Assembly: GCA_009746045.1 (NCBI GenBank)
Contig: RPFO01001180.1
Location: forward strand, 62,001-126,000
Direction: 5' to 3'
Length of the DNA stretch: 64,000 bases
Origin: Mesostigma viride
Lineage: Eukaryota; Streptophyta; Mesostigmatophyceae; Mesostigmatales; Mesostigmataceae
Notes under the pieces: generated by a model
Databases searched by the model: none
What the model was told of the DNA's origin: nothing
The model's input: only the letters and a program-made list of their open reading frames with translations
Shown here: positions 62,955-64,000 of the stretch, piece after piece
Numbering within the stretch: position 1 is the stretch's first letter
How the letters are laid out: each line of letters opens with the position of its first letter
Position numbers and translations under genes: made by a program

Positions 62955-63767
62955 TCTAAACACGAAATGTTGGCAATGTATGATTCCCAAACGGCATGAT
63001 AGGCACATAATCAGTCCCATTAATTGCTTTGCGGCAGTCAATGCACCAGAACACCTGTTGAAAAAAGAAGGTTATGCACGCTAGCGATTACCCGCGGCAA
63101 GAAGCAATCAACACACCTCGCTAACAACTGCAACCACAATGTAATTCATGACGGGCCACTCACCGCTAGCCTGCTCTCCTGCTTCAATGTCTCCCCATTC
63201 TCAAGGCCTCCATCGTAAACCTCTCCGTCTTCACCATCGTCATCGTCTTCCTCTTCCTCCACTCCGACGTATCCGTGCTTCCTTTTCCTAAGATACCTAG
63301 GGTTGTTCAAGTCGTATGTGCGGCGTTGGCACACTTCCAACAAAATTTTGGCCGCCTCTAGCTACCCATTACCATTTATTCGTACTATCATAACATATCC
63401 AGGCGTTTGAAAAATCATTCCCTCGTTCGAACTTCTACGCCTGGGCGTCCATGACGAGGCAGTCACGACGGGACGCAGATGCACAAAAATAAAACAAGGC
63501 GACATCCCTTCAATCATTGACCAAAGAACAGAATATGCGCAGAACTTGGATTTCAACACCACGCACCCATTACCAGCGAGCACGGCTGGCCTGCAACCGC
63601 CATCATTTCATAACCAGAAGCCAGGGCCCACACTCCATCCCGTTACCTCATCTTCCACGCACGGCTTCCGCTGCTTCCCTCTGCTCTTTCGCATTCTCCG
63701 CCAGCAACCTCGCCTTCTCCTCGTCCAACAATCCACTAAGAATAAAATCCCCTCTATTGGACGCCAT
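62955..63767 (-). CDS. Three-exon gene, zinc-finger-like, unknown function
   Basis: Exons 63767-63663, 63355-63164 and 63054-62955, all phase 0, give 132 residues. Intron 2 is supported by GTGAGT and by a TTCTTTTTTCAACAG acceptor; intron 1 (GTGCGT donor) is less certain. The protein has a charged helix (LLDEEKARLLAENAKEQREA), a basic patch, an acidic run (EEEEDDDDGEDGE) and VFWCIDCRKAINGTDY, a CxxC half of a zinc site. It stops at TAG 62955, possibly prematurely. It could be the N-terminus of a DNA-binding transposon protein. Confidence 0.45.
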
Positions 63768-64000
63768 TCAGACGAACTTTGCTAGCGTCTTTTCACCGGC
63801 CCCAGCACACATAATCTATAGCCGCTTACTGACAACGGCCGACAACGACAACTGCTGAATAGGCGAAAAAGGCTGATAACTACATTTTTATATTTCGCTG
63901 CATTTGCTAATAGACACGCACGTTCTCCCACTTCTCCATTACAATATAAGTATCCATCTGGCCGTGTACAGGCAAAGATCCCCGAAGTAACTTACTGAAA
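63768..64000. other. Unassigned window end
   Basis: No feature recognised; may hold the promoter of the minus-strand gene that starts at 63767. Confidence 0.3.

Overview
This is a nuclear window from a eukaryote, most likely a green alga or another member of the green lineage. The coding stretches are split by GT-AG introns. The best host gene is a von Willebrand D-like / plant root-cap-like protein. Most of the DNA is transposable elements and tandem repeats, including a Penelope-like element (PLE) with an N-terminal GIY-YIG domain, an arrangement reported from algae. The species cannot be named from the sequence. No tRNA, rRNA, CRISPR array or bacterial operon was recognised.

Layout. 1-4.9 kb: a LINE fragment split by a small inverted-repeat element, then the vWFD/root-cap-like gene with its last intron visible. 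4.95-15.4 kb: a 5'-truncated LINE copy broken by a Ty3/gypsy chromovirus on the minus strand (LTRs, gag, pol with chromodomain, and an extra third ORF; 5-bp target duplication) and by a 0.75-kb foldback element. 15.4-18.1 kb: sparse, with one small PHD-finger ORF. 18.1-22.8 kb: a near full-length but frameshifted LINE on the minus strand, split by a 1362-bp hAT element with an 8-bp target duplication. 22.9-29.2 kb: a SINE-like retroposon, several minisatellites, a purine tract, an 85-bp array of nine units and a 290-bp duplication with palindromes. 29.2-45.1 kb: a second, deleted gypsy element whose left LTR has been split by a young Ty1/copia-like element on the plus strand. 45.1-55.7 kb: a second SINE-like copy, two long GATG arrays, a 7-bp array, and two divergent repeat-tailed genes of unknown function flanking a cluster of palindromes. 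55.8-62.05 kb: a truncated LINE with its target duplication, then an intact PLE between 280-bp direct repeats. 62.05-64 kb: remnants of a spliced zinc-finger-like gene.

How the parts relate. The insertions can be ordered. The copia element (one LTR mismatch seen in 617 bp) is younger than the gypsy it sits in (several mismatches in 780 bp). The gypsy at 5.1 kb and the foldback both interrupt one LINE copy, whose uninterrupted sequence is present at 55.8 kb. The most unusual items are a third ORF conserved between two diverged gypsy elements, a copia-like pol in which a retropepsin-like domain lies between integrase and reverse transcriptase, a gag and pol separated by one in-frame TGA, an extra ORF ahead of the copia gag, and a perfect 158-bp palindrome between the two divergent genes. 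Single-base frame breaks are common in otherwise conserved ORFs, so either decay or residual assembly indels must be kept in mind.
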